Origin: Phycomyces nitens
Taxonomy: Eukaryota; Mucoromycota; Mucoromycetes; Mucorales; Phycomycetaceae
Direction: 5' to 3'
DNA length: 64,000 nucleotides
Assembly (NCBI GenBank): GCA_022702545.1
Contig: JAHRBC010000002.1
Coordinates: forward strand, 3,224,001-3,288,000
The translations under genes and the position numbers were made by a program. Shown one piece after another: positions 32,192 through 44,939 of this stretch (its first letter is position 1; each line of letters starts with the position of its first letter). Under the pieces are notes generated by a model, which saw only the letters and a program-made list of their open reading frames with translations, had not been told where the DNA came from and searched no databases.

Positions 32192-35100
32192 CTTGACTAA
32201 TCTAATCAATCCTTGGCTTAACCACAAAATGAAATCCCAACAGTCACCACAATATAATTGAGTCCAAAACCCTGATTTCCTATTTATTTAATTAATTTAT
32301 TTATTTTATTATGGTATTTCCATGTATAACAAACAAGTGATGGTTTGGCTGCGATTCTTAACCGGTAATCAAGAGCGTTTCAAATATTTTGAAGAGTAAA
32401 TGAAATGCTTCCAAGTTTAATAAACAGCCCTTTTTTTTTAATTGTTATTCACTGGTCTTGTCCATTAAAGGAGTTCAAGACTGTAAAAAAAAAGGTTAAA
32501 ATAACACATTAATATTCCAACTGACCCAAACATGCTTGTTTCTCTTGTCAAGTGTGATAGAGAAAAAGAAGTAAACCTTTTTTTTTATTTCTAACTGGAA
32601 AAGTTGAACTTAGACCTAGAAGGTGGAAGCCAAATCAGCAATCTAAAGGACACACCATTTAGAGTAAATCATAACTCCGGCGCATTTTGTGGGAATTGAC
32701 GTTTCTTGGTGAGGAACATTTTCCGATGGCATGTTTTGCTATTATATGTTATAATTTTAAAAAAGGTCAATAACTAGTGGTAGTAAAATATAACGAGTAT
32801 ATAAGCTACATTTAACAGGTCATCTCCATTATAGATTTAAATGTGTTATTAAACCACTGTCATTTATAAAACCTATTTTGATATCTTGGGGACCAGAGAT
32901 ATTTGTCAAGTATGACACACAAGGTATAATTGAAATGTCTGGTGAAATCAAAGCGTTGTACCCTTGAGTTTAGCAATTATATGTGTATATATATATTCAA
33001 GAATATCATACACAGTTTTCTCTATTTCAGATATGACTTTGTTTGCACCGAAGATAGTTTTAATGGTTAACTCCAAGAAGCTCTTACTATAGCTCTCTAC
33101 ACCGCACGGCAATATGTATTATATCACTGACAAAACATTACCCAACTTTACAATGTAGAAATAACTGCAGTATTAAATTACAATAATCGATTCCTTTAAA
33201 ATGCAAATATCGACTGTATTGAGTGGAATGAACTCTGCTCAAGCAAAGAGCCAATTCAAGTCTTATACTGTCGCTTAATGCGTTTTATTGTATAGTGTAG
33301 ATGTCTATTAAACAACAACAGAGAGATATCATCAATCTAATATAATTGATTTCTTTTCATCAAATAACCCAAAGATCAAATCCCAATACCAGAGACAGTT
33401 ATACATAGAAACAATAGAATGTAATAAATAATATCTTCCTCTGAGTATTTATAGTAGCTTGTCTGTTTCTTTTGGAGTAAACAAGGAATAGAATTAGATT
33501 ATGTTTAGATGAAAATAGAGATAAATTAAATTTGTAAAACATAGTAATAAGATGCTGGTAGGTATCCTTACTAATCTTTGCCAACATTCTCACTTGTAAG
33601 ATAGTCGATAAATAAGGACAACGAGCACACATAATAATACCTCTCTTAATTCAATTGATATATATTCCAAAATGAAATTCCATAGTTTTTGCAGTATATA
33701 GTAAGCAATTTTTAGTTGTGAGCTGGATACCCAAGGGTGCCCCTCTCAAGAAAGCCAACCGGTCCGCAATATCGGATTGAACTTCATCACAAAAGCGCAT
33801 TTTGTTTTGCACATTGAATACAAAATCTGCGACCTTATTTTCTGAAATGATTGTATTGCTATTAAAGTAACTGATACATTCCAAATTTTAAACTTGACAC
33901 CAATAAATGTAATACTTTTTTATTATATGAAGATACTCTGTAATTATCAAGAATATGATAAATGAAGAAATAGACCAAGTATGCCGAAATCAGATCCAAT
34001 ACTTATGTCGGCTATACATTTACGACATTACCCACCGAATAACTTGGGAATAAAACTAGTTGGGGTAGTTTTCAAGACATTTTTAAAGAAACACAATAAA
34101 CCGTTCCAAATAATATAGTAAAAGATCCTGAGCTTACATAAGATGGAACTGTCAAACAAACCATTGTAACTTGTAAAGTTGGCTGGAATCCGATACAAGC
34201 AATAAAAAAAAAGAGCCGCAAAATATCGACTGTCTACATCATGCACTGCTCTCCGTGAATCTTTGTGGGAATTGGGTATAATATACTGCACAGTCCAACT
34301 GGATCCAAGGATCTCACTAATCAATCAAAAGAAGCGATTGTAATAGAAAACTGGACATTGTGAAATTACATATTAGAAAATCATTAGCTGACCTGACAAA
34401 TCTTGAACATATTTCCATGAGAATAGTGATTGTCATCTTACAAGGCAAAATTATATCCGCTTTCTCTTTATTATTTTCTCATCAATCATACTATTTGGTA
34501 GTTATGGCTTGAAAGTGTTTTTATCAGTATAATGTGGAATTTGAATGCCTGTAAAAAAGGAAGATTCCGAAAATCAAATTTACTATTTCCTGTTTTCTTC
34601 AAAGAGCTTTGTTTTCTGTAAACATACATATCCATACACATAAAATCTGGTAGACACTTGGAGAATGTTTTCAGACCCTAAAGGTCTATCCTAGTCATAC
34701 AAAATAGTGTAAATCTTCTGTTCAACTAGTTGTCTCAATTCCTAGCCAACAAAGCATATTTTAGTGAAAGAAACGAGTGGTTTTTTTTATTAGAGATAAG
34801 TCGCAAAAGACAAAGTATATATACATATCAAAATGGGTATTACTTATTACTCAAAAGTTGACGTATCAAAAAATAACGAGTGAGCAAGAATGTAAGATTT
34901 ATATTTTGTATGAATATAAATCTATCCAGATATCTATACTCCAACTCCCATAGTTTGTAATGAAACCTCTTTACAGCCATGCACAAGTTATAGCATATAT
35001 TTTTTATATTTCAAAGGTCTGAGTCATTTAGTCAGTGCAAATAATAGTGTATTCTCAATAACCTCTTTTTTTCTTTCTCTCTTTCTTTCTCTTCAAGATT

Positions 35101-36909
35101 TCTTGCAATTAATATGTATATTACTTGATAAAGCGATAGAGCAGCTTATTCATCTGGAACTCCTTTTCTAAAAAAAAATAAAAGTAAGTAATGCTTTCTC
35201 CTATAATCTGTTGACTGCAGGGACAAGGTTGCATTTTGTGGCAAACATCAAATATCTAGAAATATCATTTGGGCATTGTTCCTAGAAGCTCCAATTAGTT
35301 GAAAAACTAAAAGGTATCCATGTGCTAATTATAATTCACATAGGGTTTTTCCATGTCAATCTAAAAGCCCACGATTTATACGAAGATTGAGTGGATTGGG
35401 TAAGACATGCAATTCATCCTATATTCTCAGCTCTACATAATAAATCTACTCACATAACATATTTGTGTTTTGTGTAATAGCAGAAAATACCCACAAACGA
35501 TAGGCTAGCAGATCAAATTGTTTATGGCTTTGCTATAGAAAATCAAAATATTTAGCAAACACATCTGGATTTTATTTTTATATTTTCAGTATAAAGGGAA
35601 TCGTTTATTGGTTTTCAAGCAGGATCCAAGGGCGTTAAAGGCATATGTTGTTCCAGATGCTTAAATAAAGCTATACCTTGCTAAACACCCAATAAACCTG
35701 TATTATATGTCTCGATTTATTTTTGGTTTCTATCTCAAGTTAGAGCTATATGGATATTATAAGGAGCCGTCCTACTTGGGCACAATACTAAACCCGACCT
35801 TCCTTTATTCTCTCCATTGGACCAGGCCACTTTTACTACTGGATATATTGTGCTTTCAAAGATAATATCTCTCCCTTGTTAATTATATGAACTCCTTATG
35901 TGTTGAACTGATAATAGTCATGATTATTTAATTGATAACGCCTAGAAAAGGAATCATTTGCTTGCTTTTATGAGTGATTTACACCTTTTATTGAATTTTG
36001 ATCCGCCAAGATAACATCTATGGAGATGTATAGATATTGGAAGAATCCGGTTATCTTTCAATCTAAAGAACTGAAAAGTTGGCACATTCTCCCCTTTTTA
36101 TATATATATATAGATACTACTGCTAATCATCATCATAACAAGATCTCGATACTTTAGGATTCAAAGCGTACTTGGGCTTGGCGATCCGTATCAGCTGAAA
36201 TAAATATTCACTTGTTTCAAAATCACTTGTTAATTAAATGGAGTTATTGAGTAATGAACAGTTGCTTTTTATTATTATTTATTTATTTGCTAACAATTGT
36301 GCAATATTGGATATCCTGACTTTGTCTAAAGACCTACTCTACGACCAAAATGTCTCCAGACATTCTCATAAAAGTACATTGGATTATGTTTAATTCAAGG
36401 ATTTGGCCATTTAAACCACGTTTCAATTTCACGTCCTTTTTCTTCTTTTTTTTCTTTTAATGATTTTAGTGGGATCATATTTTTTTTTGTTCCTTTATGA
36501 ATTATGTAAAACACGTGTAGTTTATTTGGTGTCCAACAATAGCAAAATATGCCATAATGAACAAGCTTTTACAAGTTTGACTTTAAACATAGATGCATAT
36601 ACATGTTGCTTGAATGTAGAGGCTCTACACTATTATAATTGAATATATAAAAATCCAACATACCTTATAATATTATCAATTCCTATAAGCAGCACCGCTC
36701 AAAAGTGCAAATAGCTCTCTTGTATATATTTTGTGGAAATGAAATGGATTATCTAAACCCCTATGTAGGGTGTTGTCAGTAACTGCGTTTCTATTGGCCA
36801 AACTGTTTATTTTACCAGTCACATATCCCATCTTTTACTTTTGACGACCAATGCGATTCATATAGTCAGAGAATCAGACATTGCATTGCTTAAATCTCGA
36901 ATATATCTA
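32192..36909. other. 4.7-kb gene-poor AT-rich region
   Basis: I find no gene that can be supported. Several minus-strand frames of 60-98 codons (33399-33632, 33651-33884, 34028-34324) resemble nothing known. Two copies of the motif ACAGTCGATATTT (minus strand, near 33215 and 34229) also occur in the inverted repeat at 28-29 kb. T-rich tracts and short AT runs are frequent. The stretch may contain decayed transposons or non-coding transcripts. Confidence 0.5.
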
Positions 36910-37742
36910 ATGTCCACCAAAGAAGATGCAGTGAAAACCGTAGTAACCGGAGCAGCGATCTCAGGTAGAGCAACGTAGCCACTTGAACCAAAAAATTTTC
37001 TCTATACACTTTTTTTTTAAAAAAGAAAGTGTCTACTAGCTGCAACAGGTGCCACAGTGGGAGCTACAATGGCAGTGTTGACTAATTCACCTGTTCGTAA
37101 ATTCACAATCTTAACTGGACTTAATTGTGGTATTGTTGGCGCAACTTTCTTTGGTAAGTCTTGATGACAGGGATGGATCTACATGAGACTGACAATACAT
37201 TAAGCTGTTCGGGAAACCTTCTTAAAGTATCAGCGTAGTAAGAACCCTCTTTATGGGTTGAAGGATTCTCAGACCCGTGACATCGATGAACTTGTCAGCA
37301 GTACTATGGCAGGCGTAACCACAGGAGGTCTCTTGTCTGCAATATATCGTAAGAAAACAAATGTGTATACGCGAATGGAATCAGTACAAACATTATAATG
37401 AAACTTTGAAACAAAAACAAAAAAAAAACAAAAACAAAAAATGATAAACTAGGCGGTCATCGAGCCGTAATTCCTGGATCGGTTATTTTTGGCGCATTCT
37501 TTGCAGGCACACAGATCATTTACTCGGCAGCCAACAGATGGAGACAGGACAAGATCTTGGAACAAGAGTCTGGTAATGCAGAAACCAAGAATATATGGGA
37601 GTATATCAAGATGCCATCGTGGTCTCCCGTTAGACAGCTATCGAGCGAGGAATACAACGAGATTTTGGATAACCAATTAAAAGTATTGGAAGAAGAGATG
37701 CGTGTGATTGAAAAAGAATTAAAGGAAAAGAGCAAAAAATAA
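36910..37742 (+). CDS. Tim17/Tim22/Tim23-family-like membrane protein
   Basis: Four exons (36910-36964, 37040-37153, 37205-37348, 37453-37742) give 200 aa. Four Gly/Ala-rich hydrophobic segments are visible: VTGAAISAATGATVGATMAV, FTILTGLNCGIVGATFFAV, SSTMAGVTTGGLLSAIY and VIPGSVIFGAFFAGTQIIYS, with small-residue spacing typical of Tim17-fold proteins. A charged loop (VRETFLKYQRSKNPLYGLKD) links helices 2 and 3. The C terminus is a coiled-coil-like helix (LKVLEEEMRVIEKELKEKSKK). Members of this superfamily serve in mitochondrial inner-membrane import or as complex I assembly factors (TIMMDC1). No presequence is seen, as is usual for the family. The specific member cannot be named. Confidence 0.72.
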
Positions 37743-39422
37743 AACGCCTCTGTAGAATAAAAAATAAAATAAAAATAAAAATTGCTTTTCATTAATTTCC
37801 TATAATTCTTCGTTTTGAAACATTGGGATATTTCCGTTGCTTTCAGAAATTCTTTATGAAATCAATGGCGACCTTGTTATGTTACAGAATTGAGGATATT
37901 AAAGTTATTCGTAGCGGATATTATATTCGCTTGTGGCGCTGCGTAACATGGTGTGGTGTGGGGTGGGGTAAGGTGGTGTGACTCTGGTCAGAAATTTATT
38001 CTTCTTGACCAAAAAGACTTGAAAAAAAATCTTTCCTAAATAGAAGGCTTGTCCCATGCAATATGTTGACCGTTGGCTGAGACCGGGGGTTTTCTTTTGC
38101 TTAAAAATATGATGTGAGCCATGAGTCACAGGGGTTGAGAAATCTCTTTCCAAGCCTTGGTGATGAATTTAATTTGTTGTCATGGTGACCGTTTAAAAAG
38201 GTAAAGACGCGATCACCACCAAAGACTTTTTTTAGCGGGGATTAATGGCTCATTGATCATTCTGAGTTTGAATGGGGTGATTCCTGCAAATGTTGTAAAG
38301 GTAGCCATGGTGACAAGTGGCCAGACGATTGACTGCAATCCTAAAAGAGAGCTTTCTTTGTTATTGGGTAGTCTGGCAACTCAAGGCAGGTAGTCGTGGG
38401 AAAGTATCCTTTTTGGCAGTAGGTGTTTGATTTGGGTCCAAAACGACTTGTAGAAAGGATCGTTTGGTTGAATGAATACATACACTCCTATTTGCACCCG
38501 CTCTTTTCTTATCGTCTACATGTAAACGGGACAATTAGGAATCCAAGTAAGGTCGGAATAGGCCTGACCATTTTATCTGGGCACGGGCCCGTCTTTGTAT
38601 TTCGTCATGAAAGAGGTGATCCCCGCAATTGTCTAGAGAGAAAGAATAAGAAAGGTTTGGGGGTTCAATTGGCTGGGTGATGTTAGGGTTACAATGTTAC
38701 TATTTTGTTGATGGGCGCTTGGTGGGTATTTTAATTGGCAGGATTGGGGATGTGTGGTGTAGAATTGTCTGCGATTTGTTTTTGGATATTTGAGTTCAAT
38801 GTGGGGCCATCAGGGCCCTTGCTCAGGTCTCTAGAAATAGTACTACTGGAAAGAATTTAGCAGTCTGATCCGAGTGGGTTGTGATTTGGCTATGAGACAG
38901 GGTGTTTCCCAGGACTTGTGATCCAGTGGAATCAAGAGCGATAAGTGTAATCTCGGTGTGTTTTCGTCATTAGGATACTGCGTATAGGGTACAAAGGAAG
39001 CTAATCGATAGAGAATACAAGAATGAGACTAAGCACGAGTGAAGATGGCTGTTTTGTGTATAGAGGTTTAGCTGTACATTTCAAAGAGCTCCAATTTGCC
39101 CCGCATCTTTGCATGTGCCTGTTCATGATTCTCCTTCCGATTCTAGCCGCGGAGTGGCTTGTTCTGAACGTATATAAACCAGGCCAGATCTCGGTTTCAA
39201 CATCTTGACTCGTTCTTCCCATCTTGAATTTTTTGTAAACCATATAAAAAGAAAAAAGAAAATATTGTTGACCCATTATTCAATGAACAAAGTCCATCAC
39301 AAGCCTATCAACACTATTCTCTGCGCTATTAATTCGTCGCTATTCCACCCTCCTGTTATTCTCAATTCCTTATTGCTTTAATTCCTTATATTTATTTAAT
39401 TATCTTTATAAATACAAAAAAA
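37743..39422. other. Spacer and promoter of the orphan gene
   Basis: About 1.7 kb. The left part is GT/GG-rich on the plus strand, with no supported gene. The right end carries TATATAAACC at 39171-39180, about 245 bp before the next start codon, a good TATA box for the orphan gene. Confidence 0.5.
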
Positions 39423-40064
39423 ATGTCTTCATTCATGAGAAACAAAGCAAATGGCCGTGCACCAACCACAGTCTTTTCCACAGCCGCAATGTCACCCCGC
39501 CAGGTTGCCAACAAAGCCTATTCTTTGGCATGCAAAAAACTTGATCGCGATGATCGCCGCAGCCGCCCACGTTACAATATCCGCGAAAGATTGTTGCTGT
39601 GCAACACTATCAATAAGGCAGAGGATGTTCTCAACAAACGTACCCAGCGCTTCAATCGCCGTGTGCTCTCCATCGAAGACGAGGACCACAAGGAGACCCC
39701 CGAACCCCTCCAGCCCCATACCGCCAAGGATGTCCAGAAGTCCAGCCTGAGATCGTCTGGTTCTGAAGAAGAAGAAGAGGAAACTCAGATTGAATCCGTC
39801 ACGATGACTCTGGCGGCACCCAAACCCATTGTCCAAGAACAACCCTTCATTCACCAAATCTCCGCAGCAGAGGAGCTCATCAAAGATACCCTCCTTATCC
39901 CCAAGGCGATCCCAGCCCCCGTGTTCGTCATGCTCCCCAGCGGCCATCTCGAGCAGCTCATTGCTCTCTCCGAATCTATGGCAGAAGCATTGTTACCCCG
40001 TGACTGCAGACTCATTATGAGCCACACCATGTTGCCTATACCAATTGCTGCTGCAATCATTTAA
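39423..40064 (+). CDS. Orphan intronless hypothetical protein
   Basis: One exon encodes 213 aa. I do not recognise the family. The N-terminal third is basic and helical (MSPRQVANKAYSLACKKLD, RYNIRERLLLCNTINKAEDV), suggesting a nucleic-acid or membrane-surface binding helix bundle. A central acidic run (SGSEEEEEETQIE) follows, then a hydrophobic C-terminal half with HLEQLIALSESMAEALLP. No signal peptide or clear membrane helix is present. Codon use is strongly C-ending, and a TATA box and long 5' leader (about 215 nt) support real and probably strong expression. Confidence 0.65.
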   Translation: MSSFMRNKANGRAPTTVFSTAAMSPRQVANKAYSLACKKLDRDDRRSRPRYNIRERLLLCNTINKAEDVLNKRTQRFNRRVLSIEDEDHKETPEPLQPHTAKDVQKSSLRSSGSEEEEEETQIESVTMTLAAPKPIVQEQPFIHQISAAEELIKDTLLIPKAIPAPVFVMLPSGHLEQLIALSESMAEALLPRDCRLIMSHTMLPIPIAAAII

Positions 40065-41116
40065 ATTTTTCATTTACTGTTATTTTCGCATACACATTCA
40101 TACAAAAATTGTCCATAGAAACCCACCCATTCAAATGCAAATAAATTTATTGTCACAATCAAAAAGAGAGTCCCAGTAATATCTCCAAATTTAGCAGTGT
40201 GGAGTTTTGCCTTTTTTAGGTCCAATATTGCGCTAACCAATGTGTCTATTGGCTGCAGTGAGAATTAGATCCAGTTAGTCCCTTTTTTAGTAGTGATTTT
40301 ATAATATCAAATAAAAATACTTCTTCCTCTTTGTTTCTCTTTACACTGCTAGTGTGAGTAGCGGCAATTCTCGTAAGCATATGTAAAACAAGCCGGTATC
40401 ATCCGATAATAACTTGACCGCGGAACGGTTCTTGGCACGAGCCCCCCTCCCCCCTCCCTTCCCCCCCCTCATTTGCAACACTCCTTCAGTACAATTGCGT
40501 TTGAATAAGGAAATATTTGAGATCGAGTGGTGAAACATCATCGTAGACCGGGTCTATCTCTAGAACCTCAAGAAGCTTGGAGATAAAAAGCGATATCCTA
40601 AAAGCCAAAATAACAACAACAACAACAACAAGAAAATACAGTATTGGTTAATTTTCTAATTTGGCCAAAAGAATCACAATATATATGTGTGCGTGTCCAA
40701 AATCAACAAGCAATTCCTATACTCCTCCAAGCCAACCAACCAGAATCAGCACCATAAATAGAATCCAAACGTGAGTTCCCAGTTCCGGCCAAATACATGG
40801 GCTCAAGAAAGTACCAGTAAAATGTTCAGTTTGGTCTTTAGGCAACCAAAGATTCTTGAAGTCGTCAAGAAAGAATATCTCTTTGGAGGAATGGGAGAAA
40901 GTGAAATGTCTAGTTGATTATACCTGGCTAGTTATCCATTCCTCCCTATCAATTAAAAAAATAAATAAATAAAAAAAAGACAGTATAGAATCATAAATGC
41001 CCAGTGTATATTATCTTTGGTTTACAAGATAAATAAGACAATATGGCTTGTATTCCATTATTATTATTACTATTATCTCTGCTTAATAATCAGAAGAAAA
41101 TGCTCTCTCTCTCTCT

Positions 41117-41157
<41 letters not shown>

Positions 41158-42557
41158 GCCTTTGTTTCTAATAGATACATGCATCTGATGTACATGTTTG
41201 TGTGCACACAATTTCTTTTTTTTAGCATCAGCCATCTAAAGAAAGAAAAAGGCAATAAATAGCTCTTTATAAATATCTTTCTTTGCGTAGTTAATGAGCA
41301 TTGTTTATAATAAACAAACAAGCACTCTTCTCTTGTCGTTCGCTTACAAGACCTTGGTGAATCGATAGACCCAACAAGGCATAATTGAGCATATAATCAA
41401 ATTACGACATAACAGATCAATACACCATTTAAAATACCTCTCATGACGGAATAGAGTTTGACAAATGAGCACTATATCAGTTTGGCTTTTTTTAATGACG
41501 CAGTCAAAGAAAGCTAATACCTTGATAGTATTCGGATCGATGATTTCTGGAGCCATTGATTAAAAAAGATATCGATAGCACTTGAATATACAAACAAGCC
41601 ACCCAGTTAAACCCAATCTTTGTAATCAAAATCATCAAACTATTCATTATCGATAGCCAGGCACAGTCTTGTGAAATATACGCTCGCAGCAAAAAGATAC
41701 ATAACCCTCGGGTCAATATTCAATTAGGCCACCTGCTAAACTACTAGACCAAGCCAATCTCACCAGTCATTTTCTTGTATTTTAAGCTTGCTGCCAGCAT
41801 ATAAACATTTGGGCCTTTTGAATGATACAAATAAACTTTAATAAAGCATGTTATGAATTTAGTCATTTTTTATAGAAATTCTGTTCTATTCATATATATA
41901 TATATTTAAATACATTACAGGGTATTATATCAATACCCATAAACATCATTGCGCAGCATTATCCAAGGCTTTTGTGTTTTTACTAACAATTCAGACTATT
42001 GGTACATTTGGATTCACACACATGAGCATGATTTTTAATTGGATAGTGTTAAAATATAGGTCAAATAGAAAGAGCATTCAAACGCCAGTAAAAATATATA
42101 CATTTTTTTAAAAAAATAATAATAATCTGAATAAACCAGCCAACCTAGGCCTGTAACCTCTCATCTAGACAGATTATTTTGTCTCTTCTAGAATCAACTA
42201 GACAAGTATCAAAAGCTGCCTTGGATACATGAGATTGTTAGGATTTTCATTTTTAGGAAAACTAGAAGCAAAGCATGTCTATTGCCATGTACACTTTTAT
42301 GTCGATTCCTGGCACCGTCTATATAGACTGTAATTGCACATAAATAAATAATGATATATCTTCTTATTTTTATAATCATTAATCTTATCGAGTTTTATCC
42401 ATATTTCTAATATTGTCCTCATTGAACTCCTTATGGGTGGAATTTTTTTTTTTCAAAAAAAAAAAGTATATTTTGTGAACTGTTATTATTGAACGGCATT
42501 CAAGCGCTTTAATTTTCATTAGTGACTGTAGAAACACGTCCTTGAATCCCTTTTAGA
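40065..42557. repeat. AT-rich spacer with (CT)n and (AAT)n microsatellites
   Basis: About 2.5 kb without a supported gene. A (CT)n run at 41104-41116 passes into (AAT)n at 41118-41153. A C-rich stretch occurs at 40441-40470. A 70-codon minus-strand frame from 41556 starts in a good ATG context but cannot be joined to a recognisable protein. Confidence 0.55.
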
Positions 42558-44798
42558 ATGTCACCTGCACCTACTGGACCGATCGAAAGAGCAGCCCAAG
42601 CACTCCAAGCCAGTTCCAGTATCTCAATTCAAGATAAAGTAGCTGCCTTGAGATCCTTATCTGTAGCACTTGGAGGTACATCTCGAATACAATCTTCAAA
42701 ATCTAGTTGATTGACACTTGATTAGATAATGTGACAATTGCACAAGCTGGCCAAGTATTTCAAGTACTTCCTCTCGCAGATCTATACAGTGCATTTGGCG
42801 TCGAAGATGACGAATTGACTGACGCTGCATGTGCCTTGATCTCTAAACTATTGGGACCATTCTCATACGACATGGTAGTGGCGACTAATGAGGTAGAGTA
42901 GCATAAATTTCTATTTAATTATATTATTATTATTGACTAGTATCTCTGTAGGAATTTCTATTGCAAGGCCTAAGTCACTTTACACCAGCTATTCGATGTC
43001 TTTCATTAGAGCAGGTTGAAAAGTGTGTAGCCTCCAATGACTCTGTAACATCCATGGTAAAATGATTTACGAGATATATATAACAAAAGGTTCTAATATT
43101 TTTTTTGGAGTTTCTAGGTCAATTCCCAAGTATTCCCTCTTGTTTTGACAACCTTGGCTTTCCAAGACATCCGAACAGCCTCAAAGACTTCTAGTGTCCT
43201 TCAAAAGGTACATTTATTATTGATTCCCATAATTCTCATTTAATTATTGATTACTTGAAAAATCAATACTAGGTGGCCCTTACTGCTCCTGGATTGGAAG
43301 CATTTACTAGTGGTGTCTGCCCTATGATGCTTCAACAGCTCGTCTACATGTAGGTCACAAGGGAGTTTATATCGGTGAATAAGCAAATGCCCTTTTCTAA
43401 CCTTGAATAGAGATGGAACTGTCTCCTTCCGCATCTATGAGCTTGTGGTTGACGTGGCTTCATCTTCTGAAGATGCTTTTAAAAAGTGTGAGGCATCAGG
43501 ACTTCTAAGCGTCATTCCCTCCCAAATCAACTCTAATGATCTTTTACTGCAAATCAATGCAATCGAGATCTTGCACAAGGTAAAGAAGAGGCTAGTAAAA
43601 ATAAAAATAACTCAATTGGTTTTGTAGCTTACTATCAAATCTGGTGTAGAGTTCCTAGAAAAGAGCAATATTTTGCAAGACTTGTCTCTTTTGCTTACCA
43701 AAGAAGACAACTCAAATGTAGTACTTGTCCTGACAAAATGCACCGTCATAAAATTCTTTGGGAATTTGAGCCAAAGCACAGTGAGTAGTTTATTGAATTG
43801 ATGGCTTGAGTCTGGAAATTGACAATCGAGAAATCTATATTGGTTTAGGATGTTGATTTTGGAGCCATTGAACAGAAATACAGCATCTTTGAGCGTTTAA
43901 GCAAATGCCTAGAAAGTGACAATAATGAAGTCTTGGCAAGTCAGAGAACCGAGGATCATGCTATACATAAACATATTAACATTTTGTGTTTAGACTATAG
44001 CTGCTTCATGTGTCGGCATTATTGGGTCAAGTACTGCCGGACTTGGCCTTATCCAGTCCAGCTCTCTTTTGAAGGTATTCTTGGAAGGATATCATTCATC
44101 TGGTGGAGAAACAAAGACAGTCTTTCTCAGAAGCCTATCCAAGATTCTTGGTGTCCAGTAAGCATATGCTTTCAAGTAGATTTGGAATTACAATAGATCC
44201 AAACTGACGTATATTCTTATTAGAGACGAGTCAAACCAAGCAGTAGAGCCCATGACAGAAAATGTCTATAATCAGATCAATGGTTTGTCATTAAATGATG
44301 GTCAATGATATATGTCAATCTAATTATTCATCATTCCCAAGGCCGTCCAACGACAATTGACGAATTGATCAAGATGGCAAAACAACCTATGGAGGAATCT
44401 AGAATTGCAGTATTTTCTGTTCTGCAATCAATCTCCTTCCACTCATGGGGTCAAAAGGTAATATTTAATACAAGCATAATTTCCTTTGAAATTTACCAAA
44501 ATGTATGCAAATCATACTTATTTTATCAAAAAGTTAATGGCCCAATCTGCGGATTTCATTGAGTTTATTCTGAACCGAGCAGGAGAGACTACTCAAACTG
44601 GACAGGTATACTTGTTTACTTAAAGTCTCCTCTAACTTTCGAAACTAGACATGGAAGTATGGGATCGTAAAGAATCTTGTTGGTGCTCCTGATTCGACTT
44701 TGATCCTGGGGCAGAATCACACTCTGTTACAGCAATATATTCGCCAAGGACCATTCTACCAGCCCACAGAGAATGCAGTTGCAGTAGGAAATACCTAA
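42558..44798 (+). CDS. PSMD5: 26S proteasome assembly chaperone PSMD5/S5b (Hsm3-like)
   Basis: PSMD5 is an armadillo-like chaperone that helps assemble the proteasome base around Rpt1 and inhibits premature 26S formation. Thirteen exons (42558-42675, 42726-42892, 42952-43056, 43118-43207, 43273-43349, 43411-43579, 43628-43780, 43849-43935, 43994-44157, 44224-44282, 44342-44457, 44534-44605, 44649-44798) give 508 aa; human PSMD5 has 504. Matching landmarks are VSFRIYELVVDVASSSEDAF (human YRVYELIIEISS), TVIKFFGNLSQ, IAASCVGIIGSS, SISFHSWGQKLMAQSADFIE, and the C-terminal LLQQYIRQGPFYQP (human YLSEGPYYVKP). The intron after exon 8 fits only GC-AG (GCAAGT). It converges with the P450 gene 141 bp away. 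Confidence 0.93.
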
Positions 44799-44939
44799 TG
44801 GAAAAATGCAGTGGATTAAAAGATGGCAAGACTCTACAAACCAACAGAGGCCGAGGAATATTTTTATTTATTTATTTTTTTAAAAAAAAAGATTTTTGTA
44901 CAGAGTTTATGTGTGTGTAATTGGTACTTTGAATAAAAA

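Noticed and set aside
38404..38414. GTATCCTTTTT, a perfect minor-spliceosome donor string on the plus strand
   Set aside because: It lies in a spacer without an exon upstream or a branch-site/acceptor pair downstream. A similar string at 53869 is inside a continuous transposase relic frame.
41344..41556. A small minus-strand gene starting MAPEIIDPNTIK
   Set aside because: The start context is good, but several splice options give unrelated tails and none resembles a known small protein.
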